Under the pieces are notes generated by a model. The model did not search any database. It was not told the origin of the DNA and saw only the letters and a program-made list of their open reading frames with translations. From positions 5,912,501 to 5,976,500 of the forward strand of contig NZ_CP042823.1 of NCBI RefSeq assembly GCF_008000895.1: 64,000 nt of DNA, read 5' to 3'. The stretch is from Methylobacterium sp. WL1 (GTDB taxonomy: Bacteria > Pseudomonadota > Alphaproteobacteria > Rhizobiales > Beijerinckiaceae). This document shows positions 37,512 to 46,699 of this stretch, piece after piece. Each line of letters opens with the position of its first letter. Position 1 is the first letter of the stretch. The position numbers were made by a program, and so were the translations under genes.

Positions 37512-39590
37512 ATGCCTCTGATTGGACGCATGATGACAATTCACGACCTGGAGGAAGCGGCCCCCGGGACGGCAGTCTCCGGCGATCCCGGGCGGCTGCA
37601 GGCGCTGGTCCGCCGGGATCAGCTCGAGGCCGTGCGCGGCAGCGTCCTCACCGCGATTCCGGTCAACATGCTGCTCGGGCTCGCCAGTGTCCTGGTGGCG
37701 TTCCAGGGCGGCAACGGCCGCGCCGGGGTGGTCTGGTACGCGGCCTCGACTGCGGCCAATATCCTGCGCATCGGCCTGTGCCGGTCGTCGTGTCCGGGGC
37801 TCGCCCTGACGGCCGAGATGCCGCCGGACATGGCCAGGGCCGCCTCGCGCTCGGTCGAGGGACACCTGCGCGCCTGCACCGTCGCGGCCTTCCTGTCGGG
37901 GCTGGTCTGGGCGTTCCAGCCGCTGCTCTGCGCGGGCTACACCTCGGCGCAGGCCCTGTTCTACCTCACCATCACCTGCGGCATTACCGCCGGCGCCGTC
38001 ACCCACGGGACGGCCTATGCCCGCATCCCGTTCAGCTTCATCCTGCTGCCGCTGCTGTCGGTGGCGTTCTGCCTGTTCGGCGGCGGCGGGTTCGACCGCT
38101 GCTGCCTGGCGGCCTGCGTGCTGCTCTATCTCGCCGCCCTGTCCCGCACCGCGTTCCAGAGCGAGGCGGGTTACCGCGAGGCGAGCCGGCTGAAGAACGA
38201 CGCCACCGCGCTGGCCCGCTCCCGCGCCGAGGCGCAGGCCAGCGCCACCGCGCTGGTGGAGGAGATGCGCTGGCGCGCGACCCACGACGACCTCACCGGC
38301 CTGCTCAACCGGGCCGGCTTCATCCAGCAGGCCGAGGACCGCCTCGGGACGCACGCGGATACCGGTTCGACCGGCGCGGCCGGGCTCCGCTTCGGCGCCG
38401 GCACCGCCTGCCTGCTGCTCGACCTCGACGGCTTCAAGTCGGTCAACGACGTCTACGGCCACCAGACCGGCGATCGGGTGCTGGTCGAGGTCGCGCGGCG
38501 GGTGCGCGCCGCCCTGCCGCCGGGCGGCCTCGCCGCGCGGCTCGGTGGGGATGAGTTCGCGGTGCTGTACGATCCCGTCGCCGCAAACATGCCCTACGCG
38601 GATCTCGCCGCCGGCCTCATCGCGGCGGTCGCCCAGCCGTTCGACGGCTTCGACGAGGGGCGGCTCGGGGTCAGCATCGGCGTCCACGCCCAACCCGAAC
38701 CCGACCTGATGGCGATGCTCAGCTGCGCCGACGAGGCGCTGTACGCCTCGAAGGCTGCGGGCCGGAACCGCTTCCGGCTGTTCGACGCCGGCCTGCGTGA
38801 CTGCCTGGAGATGCGGCGCGAGCTGGAGCGCGACCTGTCGCACGCGCTGGTCGAGAACGCCCTCGAGGTCTGGTTCCAGCCGATCTACGCCCTGGACGCC
38901 CGGACGCTGGTCGGGCTCGAGGCGCTGGTGCGCTGGCACCACCCCCGCCTCGGCTGGATCGCGCCCCCCGACCTGATCGCCGCCGCCGGCATGGCCGGGC
39001 TGACCGAGTCGCTCCTGCGCTTCATCCTCGATCAGGTCTGCCGGATGATGGAGATCCTGCGTGCCCGGGGCCTCGGCACCGTCCGGGTGGCGATGAACGT
39101 CTCGCCTCGGGAGATGGCGCAGATCCCGGTGGACGAGATCGTCATCGCGCGCCTCGTCGCCCTCGATCTGCCGGCTGCCCTCCTGGAGATCGAGATCACC
39201 GAGGAGACCGCCCTCGATCTCGGCGCGGTCCAGGGCAAGCTCCAGGCGCTCTCGCGCGCCGGCATCCGGGTGGCGCTCGACGATTTCGGCATCGGCTACT
39301 CGTCGCTGTCGTCGCTCCGGCAGCTCCGGGCCGACCGGATCAAGATCGACCGCAGCTTCGTCACCGGCCTCAGCACCTGCGACGACAAGCGCGGGCTGGT
39401 CCTGGCGGTGCTCGGCCTCGGCACCCTGCTCGGGCTGGAGGTCGTGGCCGAGGGGGTCGAGTCGCAGGACGACCTGCAGATGCTGCAATCGATGGGTTGC
39501 CCGTTCCTGCAGGGCTACCATCTCGGGCGGCCGATGCCGGTGCAGACCCTGGAGGCGACCCTGTTCCCCGACCGGACACAGGCAGCCTGA
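37512..39590 (+). CDS. Membrane GGDEF-EAL cyclic-di-GMP protein
   Basis: About 692 residues; several nearby starts (37512, 37530) are possible. The N-terminal 200 residues hold about five to six membrane segments. A linker coiled coil rich in Ala and Arg leads to a GGDEF domain (DDLTGLLNRAGF, then LAARLGGDEFAVLYD, with the GGDEF intact). The EAL domain follows (VWFQPIYALDARTLVGLEAL), with ALDDFGIGYSSLSSLRQL and VVAEGVES. Both active sites look complete, so it may make and break cyclic-di-GMP, which controls EPS, pili and motility; genes for all three occur in this window. Confidence 0.93.
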   Translation: MPLIGRMMTIHDLEEAAPGTAVSGDPGRLQALVRRDQLEAVRGSVLTAIPVNMLLGLASVLVAFQGGNGRAGVVWYAASTAANILRIGLCRSSCPGLALTAEMPPDMARAASRSVEGHLRACTVAAFLSGLVWAFQPLLCAGYTSAQALFYLTITCGITAGAVTHGTAYARIPFSFILLPLLSVAFCLFGGGGFDRCCLAACVLLYLAALSRTAFQSEAGYREASRLKNDATALARSRAEAQASATALVEEMRWRATHDDLTGLLNRAGFIQQAEDRLGTHADTGSTGAAGLRFGAGTACLLLDLDGFKSVNDVYGHQTGDRVLVEVARRVRAALPPGGLAARLGGDEFAVLYDPVAANMPYADLAAGLIAAVAQPFDGFDEGRLGVSIGVHAQPEPDLMAMLSCADEALYASKAAGRNRFRLFDAGLRDCLEMRRELERDLSHALVENALEVWFQPIYALDARTLVGLEALVRWHHPRLGWIAPPDLIAAAGMAGLTESLLRFILDQVCRMMEILRARGLGTVRVAMNVSPREMAQIPVDEIVIARLVALDLPAALLEIEITEETALDLGAVQGKLQALSRAGIRVALDDFGIGYSSLSSLRQLRADRIKIDRSFVTGLSTCDDKRGLVLAVLGLGTLLGLEVVAEGVESQDDLQMLQSMGCPFLQGYHLGRPMPVQTLEATLFPDRTQAA

Positions 39591-39644
39591 TCGCGGAGCT
39601 GGCCCGGACGGCGGCGACTGCTGCGCAGAGCATCCCTGTCCGGC

Positions 39645-41123
39645 TCACCCCAGCCGGTAATCCGCCATGCGGGCGCGCCGGGCGCTGCGGCGGTAGGCCA
39701 TCACCGAATCGGGCCACAGGGTTGTGTTGCGCCCCTCGGCGTCGAGGTACCAGCTCCGGCAGCCACCCGTCTGCCAGATGCTGTCGGCCAGCCGGGTCTG
39801 GATCCGGTCGAGGAACCGCGCCTGCGCCTCCGGGCGGACCTCGATCGCCCGGGCGCCCTTGCGCAGGGCCTCCAGGCAGTCGAGGACGTGCCGCGCCTGA
39901 ACCTCGATCATGGAGATGATCGAGTTGTGGCCCAGCCCGGTATTTGGACCGAGCAGCATGAAATAATTCGGGAAGCCCGCGACCGTGATGCCCTGGTAGG
40001 CGCCCATCCCGTCCGCCCAGGCATCCGTGAGCCTAAGGCCATCGCGCCCGACGAGGTCCATCCGGGTGAAGCTCCCGGTGACGTCGAAGCCCGTGGCGTA
40101 GACGATCGCGTCGAGGGCATGCGCGTGGCCGTCGGCGGTGGTTACGCCGCCTTCCGTGATCCGGGCGATGTCGCCGGTCTCCAGCGTCACGTTCGGGCGC
40201 TGGAGCGCGGGGTAGTACTCGTCGGAGATCAGCACGCGCTTGCAGCCGAGGCGGTAGTTCGGCGTCAGCTTCGCCCGCAACGCCCGGTCGGGCACCGCCT
40301 TGGCGAGATGGTGGCGGGCGAGTCCCTCGGCCTGCTTCGTCAGCTTGGACACCTTGGTGAAGCCGAACAGCGCGCGCAGCTCGTGCAGCCAGAACAGCCG
40401 CGCCCGCTCGAGCTGCCGGAGGAACGGAAGCCGCCGGTAGCGCGCTTGGGTGGCCTCCGGGATGGCGTGGTCGTGCTTGGGCATGATCCAGGGCGGCGTC
40501 CGCTGGAACAGGGTCAGGTGCGCGGCACGTTTGGCGAGTTCCGGCACGACCTGGACCGCGCTCGCCCCGGTGCCGATCACGCCGACGCGCTTGCCCGCGA
40601 GATCGACGGCATGATCCCAGGCCGCCGTGTGGAAGGCCGGCCCCGTGAACGCGTCCCGGCCGGGGAGGTCGGGATAGGCCGGATGGTGCAGGCCGCCCAT
40701 GGCGGAGACGATCGCGCGCGCCGTCAGCGGGCCGCGGTCGGTCTTGACGTGCCAGACGGCGCGGGCCTCGTCCCAGGTCGCTCCGGTGAACGCGGTGCCG
40801 AGCTGGATCAGCGGCATCAGCCCGTTGCGCTCGGCGGTGTCGCGCAGGTAGCCCTGGATCTCCGGCTGCGGGGCATACATCCGCGACCAGTCCGCCTTCG
40901 GGGCGAACGACAGGGAGTAGAGATGTGAGGGCACGTCGCAGGCCGCGCCCGGGTAGGTGTTCTCCCGCCAGGTCCCGCCGATGTCGGCGGCCTTCTCGAT
41001 TACCCGCAGAGGGCCGATCCCGGCCTGCCGGCAGCGGATCGCTATGGCGAGGCCGGAGAAGCCGGCCCCGACGATCAGGACTTCGAGGGTCTCCGGGACG
41101 GAGGCGGTCGCGGGTGCCGTCAT
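39645..41123 (-). CDS. Flavin-containing Baeyer-Villiger-type monooxygenase
   Basis: 492 residues. FAD site LIVGAGFSGLAIAI near residue 15, the Baeyer-Villiger fingerprint FTGPAFHTAAWDHAV near residue 160, and the NADPH site VGVIGTGASAVQVVPEL just after it. GGTWRENTYPGAACDVPSHL is another group hallmark. These enzymes insert oxygen next to a ketone to give an ester or lactone. The gene's ATG overlaps the stop of the alpha/beta-hydrolase gene by four bases, within a three-gene operon with an SDR. Confidence 0.92.
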   Translation of the reverse strand: MTAPATASVPETLEVLIVGAGFSGLAIAIRCRQAGIGPLRVIEKAADIGGTWRENTYPGAACDVPSHLYSLSFAPKADWSRMYAPQPEIQGYLRDTAERNGLMPLIQLGTAFTGATWDEARAVWHVKTDRGPLTARAIVSAMGGLHHPAYPDLPGRDAFTGPAFHTAAWDHAVDLAGKRVGVIGTGASAVQVVPELAKRAAHLTLFQRTPPWIMPKHDHAIPEATQARYRRLPFLRQLERARLFWLHELRALFGFTKVSKLTKQAEGLARHHLAKAVPDRALRAKLTPNYRLGCKRVLISDEYYPALQRPNVTLETGDIARITEGGVTTADGHAHALDAIVYATGFDVTGSFTRMDLVGRDGLRLTDAWADGMGAYQGITVAGFPNYFMLLGPNTGLGHNSIISMIEVQARHVLDCLEALRKGARAIEVRPEAQARFLDRIQTRLADSIWQTGGCRSWYLDAEGRNTTLWPDSVMAYRRSARRARMADYRLG

Positions 41124-42028
41124 CGCGAAGCTCCCACGGGCGCGGTAGCGCTCCGGCGTGCGTGCGCCATCAGGAAGGCGGTGGCCTCGTCGAGGGAGGT
41201 GCGCGCCTCCGGCAGCATGTGGGCGGCGAACTGCCAGGCATGGGCCACGACCGGGAAGAGCTTCAGCTCGGTCACGACCCCGGCCGCCCGGGCCTTCTCG
41301 GCCATGCGAACCGAATCATCGCGCAGGACCTCGCGCTCGCCCACGTGGAAAAGGAGGGGCGGGTAGCCGGTCGGGTCGGCGTTGATCGGCGAGATCCGCG
41401 GATCGGCCGGGTCTGCGCTCCCGAGATACATCGTGCGAATCACCGCGAGCGCCCCGGGGTCGAACATCGCGTCGCGCCACGCGTTCGTGCGCCGCGAGCC
41501 GTCCTCGGAGACGAAGTCGGTGGCCGGCGAGAACAGCGCAGCGGCCCAGGGCATCGGCAGGCCCCGAGCCCGCGCCTCGCCGATCAGCACAAGGGCCATG
41601 TTGGCGCCGGCCGACTCGCCGGCGACGCAGGCCGGGCCGTCGGCGCTGAACGCCTGCCAGACCGCCGTCACGTCCTCGATCGCGGCCGGGAATGGGTGCT
41701 CGGGGGCGAGGCGGTAATCGGGGACGAAGATGGTGAAGCCGCGGTTGGCCAGTGCGCCGGTCACCGGCCGGTGGGTGCGCGGCGAGCAGGCGATGAAGCC
41801 GCCGCCATGGAGGTAGAGCATCCGCTGCCCGGGCCCGGATTTCGGCCGGACCCATTCCCCCCGCACCCCGCCGACCGTGCCCGGCTCGTAGGTGACGCCC
41901 TTCGGATCGGGGAAGGCCGGCGCCTCGAAGATTTGGCGGAACGCGGCGGCGTTCCGGGCCTTCGACAAGGGGCCGCGCACCTTGGTGCGCACGACCCAGG
42001 TGCCGATATACGCGCGCAGGCTCGCCAT
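41120..42028 (-). CDS. Alpha/beta-hydrolase of the hormone-sensitive-lipase group (esterase)
   Basis: 302 residues. The oxyanion motif is MLYLHGGGFIACS (about residues 70-82), the nucleophile elbow is CVAGESAGANMAL (Ser near residue 139), and the late Asp and His are in LLFHVGEREVLRDDS and VAHAWQF. This is the HSL/GDXG-type esterase layout. It would cleave short-chain esters. It starts one base before the SDR stop and overlaps the monooxygenase start, so it is tightly coupled to both. Confidence 0.92.
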   Translation of the reverse strand: MASLRAYIGTWVVRTKVRGPLSKARNAAAFRQIFEAPAFPDPKGVTYEPGTVGGVRGEWVRPKSGPGQRMLYLHGGGFIACSPRTHRPVTGALANRGFTIFVPDYRLAPEHPFPAAIEDVTAVWQAFSADGPACVAGESAGANMALVLIGEARARGLPMPWAAALFSPATDFVSEDGSRRTNAWRDAMFDPGALAVIRTMYLGSADPADPRISPINADPTGYPPLLFHVGEREVLRDDSVRMAEKARAAGVVTELKLFPVVAHAWQFAAHMLPEARTSLDEATAFLMAHARRSATAPVGASR

Positions 42029-42029
42029 C

Positions 42030-42881
42030 TCAGACCTTCCCGCCGGACAGGCGCACGATCGTCTTCCAGTAGCCCACCGGCATCAGCCGCTGGATCAGGG
42101 CGGCGCTCTTCGCGTCCTTGCCGATCAGGATGCGGGGGCGGCGCCGCTCGATCCCCTGGATGATCGCGGCCGCGGCCTCCTCCGGCGAGAGCGTCAGCAG
42201 CTTGCCGAACGCCTCCCGGGCCTTCTCGTCCTCGACGCGGGCGCGCTCGGCGGCGTCCGGGTCTGTGGGTGGACGCGTGCCCCGGGCGCTGCGGGCGATG
42301 GCGGTGGCGACGCCGCCCGGATGGACGACCGTCACCCCGAGCCCGCTGCCGGCATATTCGTGCCGCAGGGCCTCGGTGAAGCCCCGGACCCCGAACTTGC
42401 TCGTCGCGTAGGCGACCTGGCCCGGCGGGGCGATCAGCCCGAACAGGCTCGACAGGTTGACGATCTGGGCCGCTGGCCGAGCCCTCAGCATCGGCAGGAA
42501 GGCGTGGCACATCCGCACGACGGCGCGCAGGTTGATGTCCATCAGCCAGTCGAAATCTTCGAGATGCGTCTCGTCGAATCGGCCGCCGAGCGCCACGCCG
42601 GCATTGTTGATCAGCACGTCGAGGCGGCCGAACCGGTCGGCGGCCCAGTCCGGGAGTTTCGTGATCGCCTCCGCGTCGGCGAGGTCGAGGGCCAGCGTTT
42701 CCACCGTGGCGCCGGCCGCCCGGGCCTTGGCGGCCACCGCGTGCAGGCCCGGCGCGTCGCGGTCCACCAGCAGGAGGCCGCAGCCCTTGGCGGCCAATCC
42801 CAGCGCAAGGGCGGCGCCGATGCCGCTCGCGGCCCCGGTGAGGAGCACGACCGCGCCGGCGAGTCGGAATGTCTGGGCCAA
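42030..42881 (-). CDS. Short-chain dehydrogenase/reductase
   Basis: About 283 residues. The chosen TTG at 42881 follows an AAGGGGGG purine tract; longer GTG starts at 42902 and 42965 are possible, but the last would overlap the operator. The Rossmann motif is VVLLTGAASGIGAALALGLA, with LINNAGVALG, a catalytic Ser in NLSSLFGL, and YATSK with the catalytic Tyr and Lys. It would oxidise a secondary alcohol or reduce a ketone with NAD(P). It is the first gene of the operon with the esterase and the Baeyer-Villiger enzyme. Confidence 0.88.
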   Translation of the reverse strand: MAQTFRLAGAVVLLTGAASGIGAALALGLAAKGCGLLLVDRDAPGLHAVAAKARAAGATVETLALDLADAEAITKLPDWAADRFGRLDVLINNAGVALGGRFDETHLEDFDWLMDINLRAVVRMCHAFLPMLRARPAAQIVNLSSLFGLIAPPGQVAYATSKFGVRGFTEALRHEYAGSGLGVTVVHPGGVATAIARSARGTRPPTDPDAAERARVEDEKAREAFGKLLTLSPEEAAAAIIQGIERRRPRILIGKDAKSAALIQRLMPVGYWKTIVRLSGGKV

Positions 42882-42952
42882 GCTGCGCCCCCCTTGGGTC
42901 ACCCGGTAGGCCGGGATCGGCGGTTCGGGATAGCCCCGGCGCCAGGCATTGT

Positions 42953-42970
42953 CTAGGGTGGGCACCCTAG
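42953..42970. promoter_or_regulatory. Perfect 8-bp palindrome between the SDR operon and a TetR gene, candidate operator
   Basis: CTAGGGTG, GG and CACCCTAG. It is 15 bases before the TetR start and about 72 bases before the SDR TTG, in the divergent promoter region. A TetR dimer is the natural candidate to bind it. Confidence 0.65.
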
Positions 42971-42985
42971 GCCGGGAGGGGCAGG

Positions 42986-43624
42986 ATGGCGCGGGGCCGC
43001 GACAGCAGGGTACAGGACGCCGGAACCGGCCGGGGGGCCGGCACGCGCGACAGGATCCTGGCGCAGAGCCTCGCGCTGTTCAACGAGCGCGGTCTCGGTC
43101 GGGTGACCACCGCGGAGATCGCCGCGGCGTGCGGCATCCGAGAGGGAAACCTCCAGTACCATTTCCCGCGCAAGAGCGGCCTCGTGGAGGCTCTGTTCGC
43201 GGTCTTCGAGGCCGAGGCCGAGGCGGTGGCCGGGCGCCTGCCCGCCGATCCCGCCACTTTGGACGCGTTGCTGTCCTATCAGCGCGGCTGGTTCGACCTG
43301 ATCTGGCGCTATCGCTGCGTCTACCGCGACGGCATCGCCATGGTGGAGATCGCTCCGGCCCTGCGCCCGCGTGTCCATGCCCTGCGGGGGCGGACCCAGG
43401 CGCTGGCCCGCGGCGTGTTCGAGGCGGCGGTGCGTGCCGGGCGGCTGCGGATCGCGCCGGAGGCGCTCGGGCGGCTCATCGACAACGCCTGGATCGTATC
43501 GAGCCACTGGATGAGCCATCGGCTCCAGGGCGGCACCACGCTGTCCCAGGCCGACCTCGACTGGGGCTTCGCGCAGGTCCGCGACCTGTTCACCCCCTAC
43601 CTGGTCGCGGATCCGCAGGGCTGA
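42986..43624 (+). CDS. TetR-family transcriptional regulator
   Basis: 212 residues. The N-terminal HTH is TRDRILAQSLALFNERGLGR followed by TTAEIAAACGIREGNLQYHF, where the second helix-turn-helix has the usual GxxxGxxYxxF spacing. The C-terminal domain is a helical ligand and dimerisation domain with no recognised specificity. It is divergent from the SDR / esterase / monooxygenase operon with a perfect palindrome between them, so it probably regulates that operon and itself. Confidence 0.9.
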   Translation: MARGRDSRVQDAGTGRGAGTRDRILAQSLALFNERGLGRVTTAEIAAACGIREGNLQYHFPRKSGLVEALFAVFEAEAEAVAGRLPADPATLDALLSYQRGWFDLIWRYRCVYRDGIAMVEIAPALRPRVHALRGRTQALARGVFEAAVRAGRLRIAPEALGRLIDNAWIVSSHWMSHRLQGGTTLSQADLDWGFAQVRDLFTPYLVADPQG

Positions 43625-43681
43625 GAGGCGTCTGGCCCGAACCTTCCATCTGCGCGGCCACGCTCGAACCCGGAGGACGCG

Positions 43682-44929
43682 ATGCTCGACCGACTGATCC
43701 ATGCCGGCCTCTCGATCCTGCTGCTCCTGGCGGTCGGCGCCCTTTTCTCGACGAACCGGCGGGCGATCCGGCCCCGGATCGTGCTCAGCGCCCTGGCCCT
43801 TCAGGTGAGCTTCGGGGCGCTGGTCCTGTTCCTGCCAGCCGGGCAGGCCGCGCTGAGGACCGCCGCCGACATCGTCGTCACCGGTCTTTCTTACGGCGAC
43901 CGCGGCACGGCGTTCCTGTTCGGCGGTCTGGTGGAGCCGAAGATGTTCGAGCTGTTCGGTGGCTCGGGCTTCATCCTGGCCCTGCGGGTGCTGCCGCAGA
44001 TCCTGTACGTCTCGGCCCTGATCGGGGTGCTGTACCATCTCGGCGTGATGCAGGCCCTGGCCCGCGGCCTCGGCGCCGGGCTGCGGCGGATCCTCGGCAC
44101 CTCGCCGATCGAGTCGTTCTCGGCGGTGATCACCATCGCGATCGGGCAGAGCGAGATCGCGGTGGCGTTGCGCCCATTCCTGCCGTTGCTCACGGGCGCC
44201 GAACTGTTCGCCGTGATGTCGAGCGGCGCGTCCTCGACGGCGGGGTCGATCCTGGCCGGCTACGCGGCGCTCGGCGTGCCGATGACCTACCTGCTCGCGG
44301 CCTCCGTGATGGCGATTCCGGGCGGCCTGCTCTACGCCAAGATCCTGATGCCCTCGACCGAGCCGACCCGGATCGCCACAACCCGGGTGGAGTTCGGCGA
44401 GTCCCGGGCCGCCAACATCATCGAGGCCGCGGCGGACGGCACACAGAAGGGCCTCGTCGTCGCGGTCTCGGTGGGCGCCATGCTGATCGCCTTCGTTGGG
44501 CTGATCGCCCTGGCGAACGGGGTCGTCGGCTATGCCGGCGGCCTCGCAGGTTATCCGGGGACCTCGATCGAGGGCGTGCTCGGCTGGGCGCTCGCCCCTC
44601 TGGCCTGGCTGCTCGGGGTGCCCTGGGCGCACGCGGCGCTCGTCGGCGGCGCGATCGGCCAGAAGATCGCCTTCAACGAGTTCCTGGCCTACGCGACCCT
44701 GTCGCCGACCCTCGGCGCCGGCACGCTCGACCCGCGCTCCCAGGCGATCGTCTGCTTCGCCCTCTGTGGATTCGCCAACCTCGCCTCGATCGCGATCCAG
44801 CTGGCGAGCTTCTCCAGCCTGGTCCCGGAGCGGCGCTCCGAAGTCGCCCGCTACGGATTGCGGGCGATCCTCGCCGGGACGCTGGCGAACCTCACGAGCG
44901 CGGCGATCGCCGGGTTGTTCGTGGGGTGA
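43682..44929 (+). CDS. nupC: Concentrative nucleoside transporter (CNT/NupC family)
   Basis: 415 residues with about 9-10 membrane helices. The core SFSAVITIAIGQSEIAVALR and the segment VMSSGASSTAGSILAGYAAL match the substrate and ion re-entrant loops of CNT proteins, as do VGGAIGQKIAFNEFLAYATL and IVCFALCGFANLASIAIQLA. Such carriers import nucleosides driven by protons or sodium across the inner membrane. The gene starts 57 bases after the TetR gene on the same strand, so it may share its promoter. Confidence 0.9.
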   Translation: MLDRLIHAGLSILLLLAVGALFSTNRRAIRPRIVLSALALQVSFGALVLFLPAGQAALRTAADIVVTGLSYGDRGTAFLFGGLVEPKMFELFGGSGFILALRVLPQILYVSALIGVLYHLGVMQALARGLGAGLRRILGTSPIESFSAVITIAIGQSEIAVALRPFLPLLTGAELFAVMSSGASSTAGSILAGYAALGVPMTYLLAASVMAIPGGLLYAKILMPSTEPTRIATTRVEFGESRAANIIEAAADGTQKGLVVAVSVGAMLIAFVGLIALANGVVGYAGGLAGYPGTSIEGVLGWALAPLAWLLGVPWAHAALVGGAIGQKIAFNEFLAYATLSPTLGAGTLDPRSQAIVCFALCGFANLASIAIQLASFSSLVPERRSEVARYGLRAILAGTLANLTSAAIAGLFVG

Positions 44930-45285
44930 GGACAGAAGACGAATGATGACGGCGTCGTGCATCGATTCTGTGGACGGAATTTTACCGTCTCATCTTATGC
45001 TTAACGAATGACGAAACGGATATTCATGAGCATATCTACGCATAAATGATCGCTAAAAAATAAATAATTACAATTTATTTCGCAGATTCATTGATCAAAT
45101 CATCGCAGAATTGATTTTCACATATATAACTGTGCGTTCAATACAAATATATAGATCAAAAACATGATTTTTGCGACATCAATCGACACATCCACCAGGT
45201 GGCTGATCGATCTGTTTCCGCACGCGGCGAGCACGGTCATAATGATCTGTAACCGCCTGCGTGAAAACGATAGTTGGTTTCCAGC
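44930..45285. other. AT-rich intergenic island
   Basis: 356 bases between the CNT gene and a convergent small gene, with no gene. Bases 44985-45190 are strikingly AT-rich: the 60 bases from 45061 contain 15 G/C. An inverted repeat AAATAAAT, seven bases and ATTTATTT lies at 45058-45080. It may be a remnant of a mobile or foreign segment or an AT-rich protein-binding region. Confidence 0.45.
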
Positions 45286-45528
45286 CTACGGCGCGACCGA
45301 CCAGAACCGTTGACGGTTGAACAGCATGTCCCGCGTCCCGACCGTGGGCCCCTCGGCCGGCTTGGCGCAATCGGGCTCGCGCGGTTTGGCGACCGCCGCC
45401 AGGGTCGCGACGACGGGGGCCGGCTTCAGCCCGAGCCGCGCCTGGACCTCCGGCTGACGGGCCGCCGCGATGGTGAGCACGGCGGCGATCAGGCCGCCGG
45501 CGACGGTTCCGAGGAAGAAATTCAGCAT
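45286..45528 (-). CDS. Hypothetical small membrane-anchored protein
   Basis: 80 residues starting MLNFFLGTVAGGLIAAVLTI, a single N-terminal membrane helix, followed by an Ala/Pro-rich region and a basic tail ending FNRQRFWSVAP. It has a single Cys. A longer frame upstream exists but has no supporting start signal. I do not recognise a family. It is divergent from flaF with about 170 bases between. Confidence 0.5.
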   Translation of the reverse strand: MLNFFLGTVAGGLIAAVLTIAAARQPEVQARLGLKPAPVVATLAAVAKPREPDCAKPAEGPTVGTRDMLFNRQRFWSVAP

Positions 45529-45696
45529 TTCTGAAGCGATCCGGTGACCGGTTTGGTGGGGCCACAGTCTCTGGTCACTGTCCAACCCGGCGGGAACATG
45601 GCGGACCTGCCGCTCACGCGGCCTTAACACTTGATCTGCGACAGCTACACGCAAGCCCGCCGGTGTGGCAGGTGCGATGACGGGGCTGGACCGCCT

Positions 45697-46068
45697 ATGA
45701 ACTACGCCGCCAACGCCTATGCCCGGACATCCCGGTCCGCCCTAACCCCGCGCGAAGCCGAATCCGCCGTCCTGCTCAAGGCGGCCCAACAGCTGATCGG
45801 CGCCAGCCAGGGAATCGCCGACGGTGACACCAAGCGCCTCAACGAGGCCCTGTCGTTCAACCAGCGCGTCTGGACCATCCTGGCCACCGAGGCGACCGCC
45901 GACGAGAACCCGCTGCCGGCCGATATCAAGCAGGGCATCGGCAACCTGGGCGTGTTCGTGCTGCGCAGCTGCGTCGACACGATGATCGAGCCGACCCCGG
46001 AGAAGATCGCCACCCTCGTGGGGATCAACAACGAGATCGCCGCCGGCCTCCAGGGCAACCCACGCTGA
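45697..46068 (+). CDS. flaF: Flagellar biosynthesis regulator FlaF
   Basis: 123 residues starting MNYAANAYARTSRSALTPRE. The helices RVWTILATEATADENPLPAD and NLGVFVLRSCVDTMIEPTPE match FlaF, which is needed for flagellin synthesis in Caulobacter and other alphaproteobacteria and acts opposite to FlbT at the flagellin mRNA level. The protein is cytoplasmic, small and helical. It converges with flbT, which lies 31 bases away on the other strand. Confidence 0.9.
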   Translation: MNYAANAYARTSRSALTPREAESAVLLKAAQQLIGASQGIADGDTKRLNEALSFNQRVWTILATEATADENPLPADIKQGIGNLGVFVLRSCVDTMIEPTPEKIATLVGINNEIAAGLQGNPR

Positions 46069-46099
46069 AGTCGGACTCAGTTGAAGGGGGCGGGCGCGC

Positions 46100-46519
46100 T
46101 CAGGCGGCCGTGTCGGGCTCTGGCCGCGCGACCGTCGCGGCCTGGGCCAGCGCCGCGCTCTCCCACTCGACGAGCTTCCGGCCCAGCTTGATCGCCGGGT
46201 AGAACGAGCCCGCCTCGACCGCCTCCGCGATGGCGGCGACCAGGGGCGCGGCTGCCGGCGCAAGGCGGATCAGCTCCCCGGCCTGCCGGAAGAACAGGTC
46301 GATGCTCGCGGCCGCGTCGTCCGCCAGGTAGATCACCGTCAGGGTCAGGTGGATCTGCTTGCAGGCCGTGTCGGCCTCGCTCTCCGTGATGATCTCGCTC
46401 TCGCGCAGGAACTTGCACTGCGTCTCGATCAGGAAAGTCGAGCGTCGGTCGCCGTTGCGAATCAGCGCGCCGTTGATGATCAGCCGCTCGAGCGGTTTCA
46501 GTTCCAAGCGCAGGGGCAT
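46100..46519 (-). CDS. flbT: Flagellin mRNA repressor FlbT
   Basis: 139 residues starting MPLRLELKPLERLIINGALI. The family signature FLIETQCKFLRESEIITESE is followed by ADTACKQIHLTLTVIYLADD. FlbT binds the 5' leader of flagellin mRNA and limits translation until the hook is complete. The C-terminus is Ala-rich and variable. Unlike in most relatives, where flaF and flbT are co-transcribed, it converges with flaF here. Confidence 0.92.
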   Translation of the reverse strand: MPLRLELKPLERLIINGALIRNGDRRSTFLIETQCKFLRESEIITESEADTACKQIHLTLTVIYLADDAAASIDLFFRQAGELIRLAPAAAPLVAAIAEAVEAGSFYPAIKLGRKLVEWESAALAQAATVARPEPDTAA

Positions 46520-46699
46520 CGCGTGTTCCGTTCTAGAAGACGCGCCGATTTGATTCCGCATGCGTTAACGTTTGGACAACGGCTGCCGTTCGGCGAACGG
46601 TCGCGGTGGGCTTGTCGTGACGGTGCCGAGCGTGGACTCTTCGAAGATCGTTCGCAGACTCGGTGAGTCTGCGCGACGTCAGCCTTCGGAGAATTGCCG

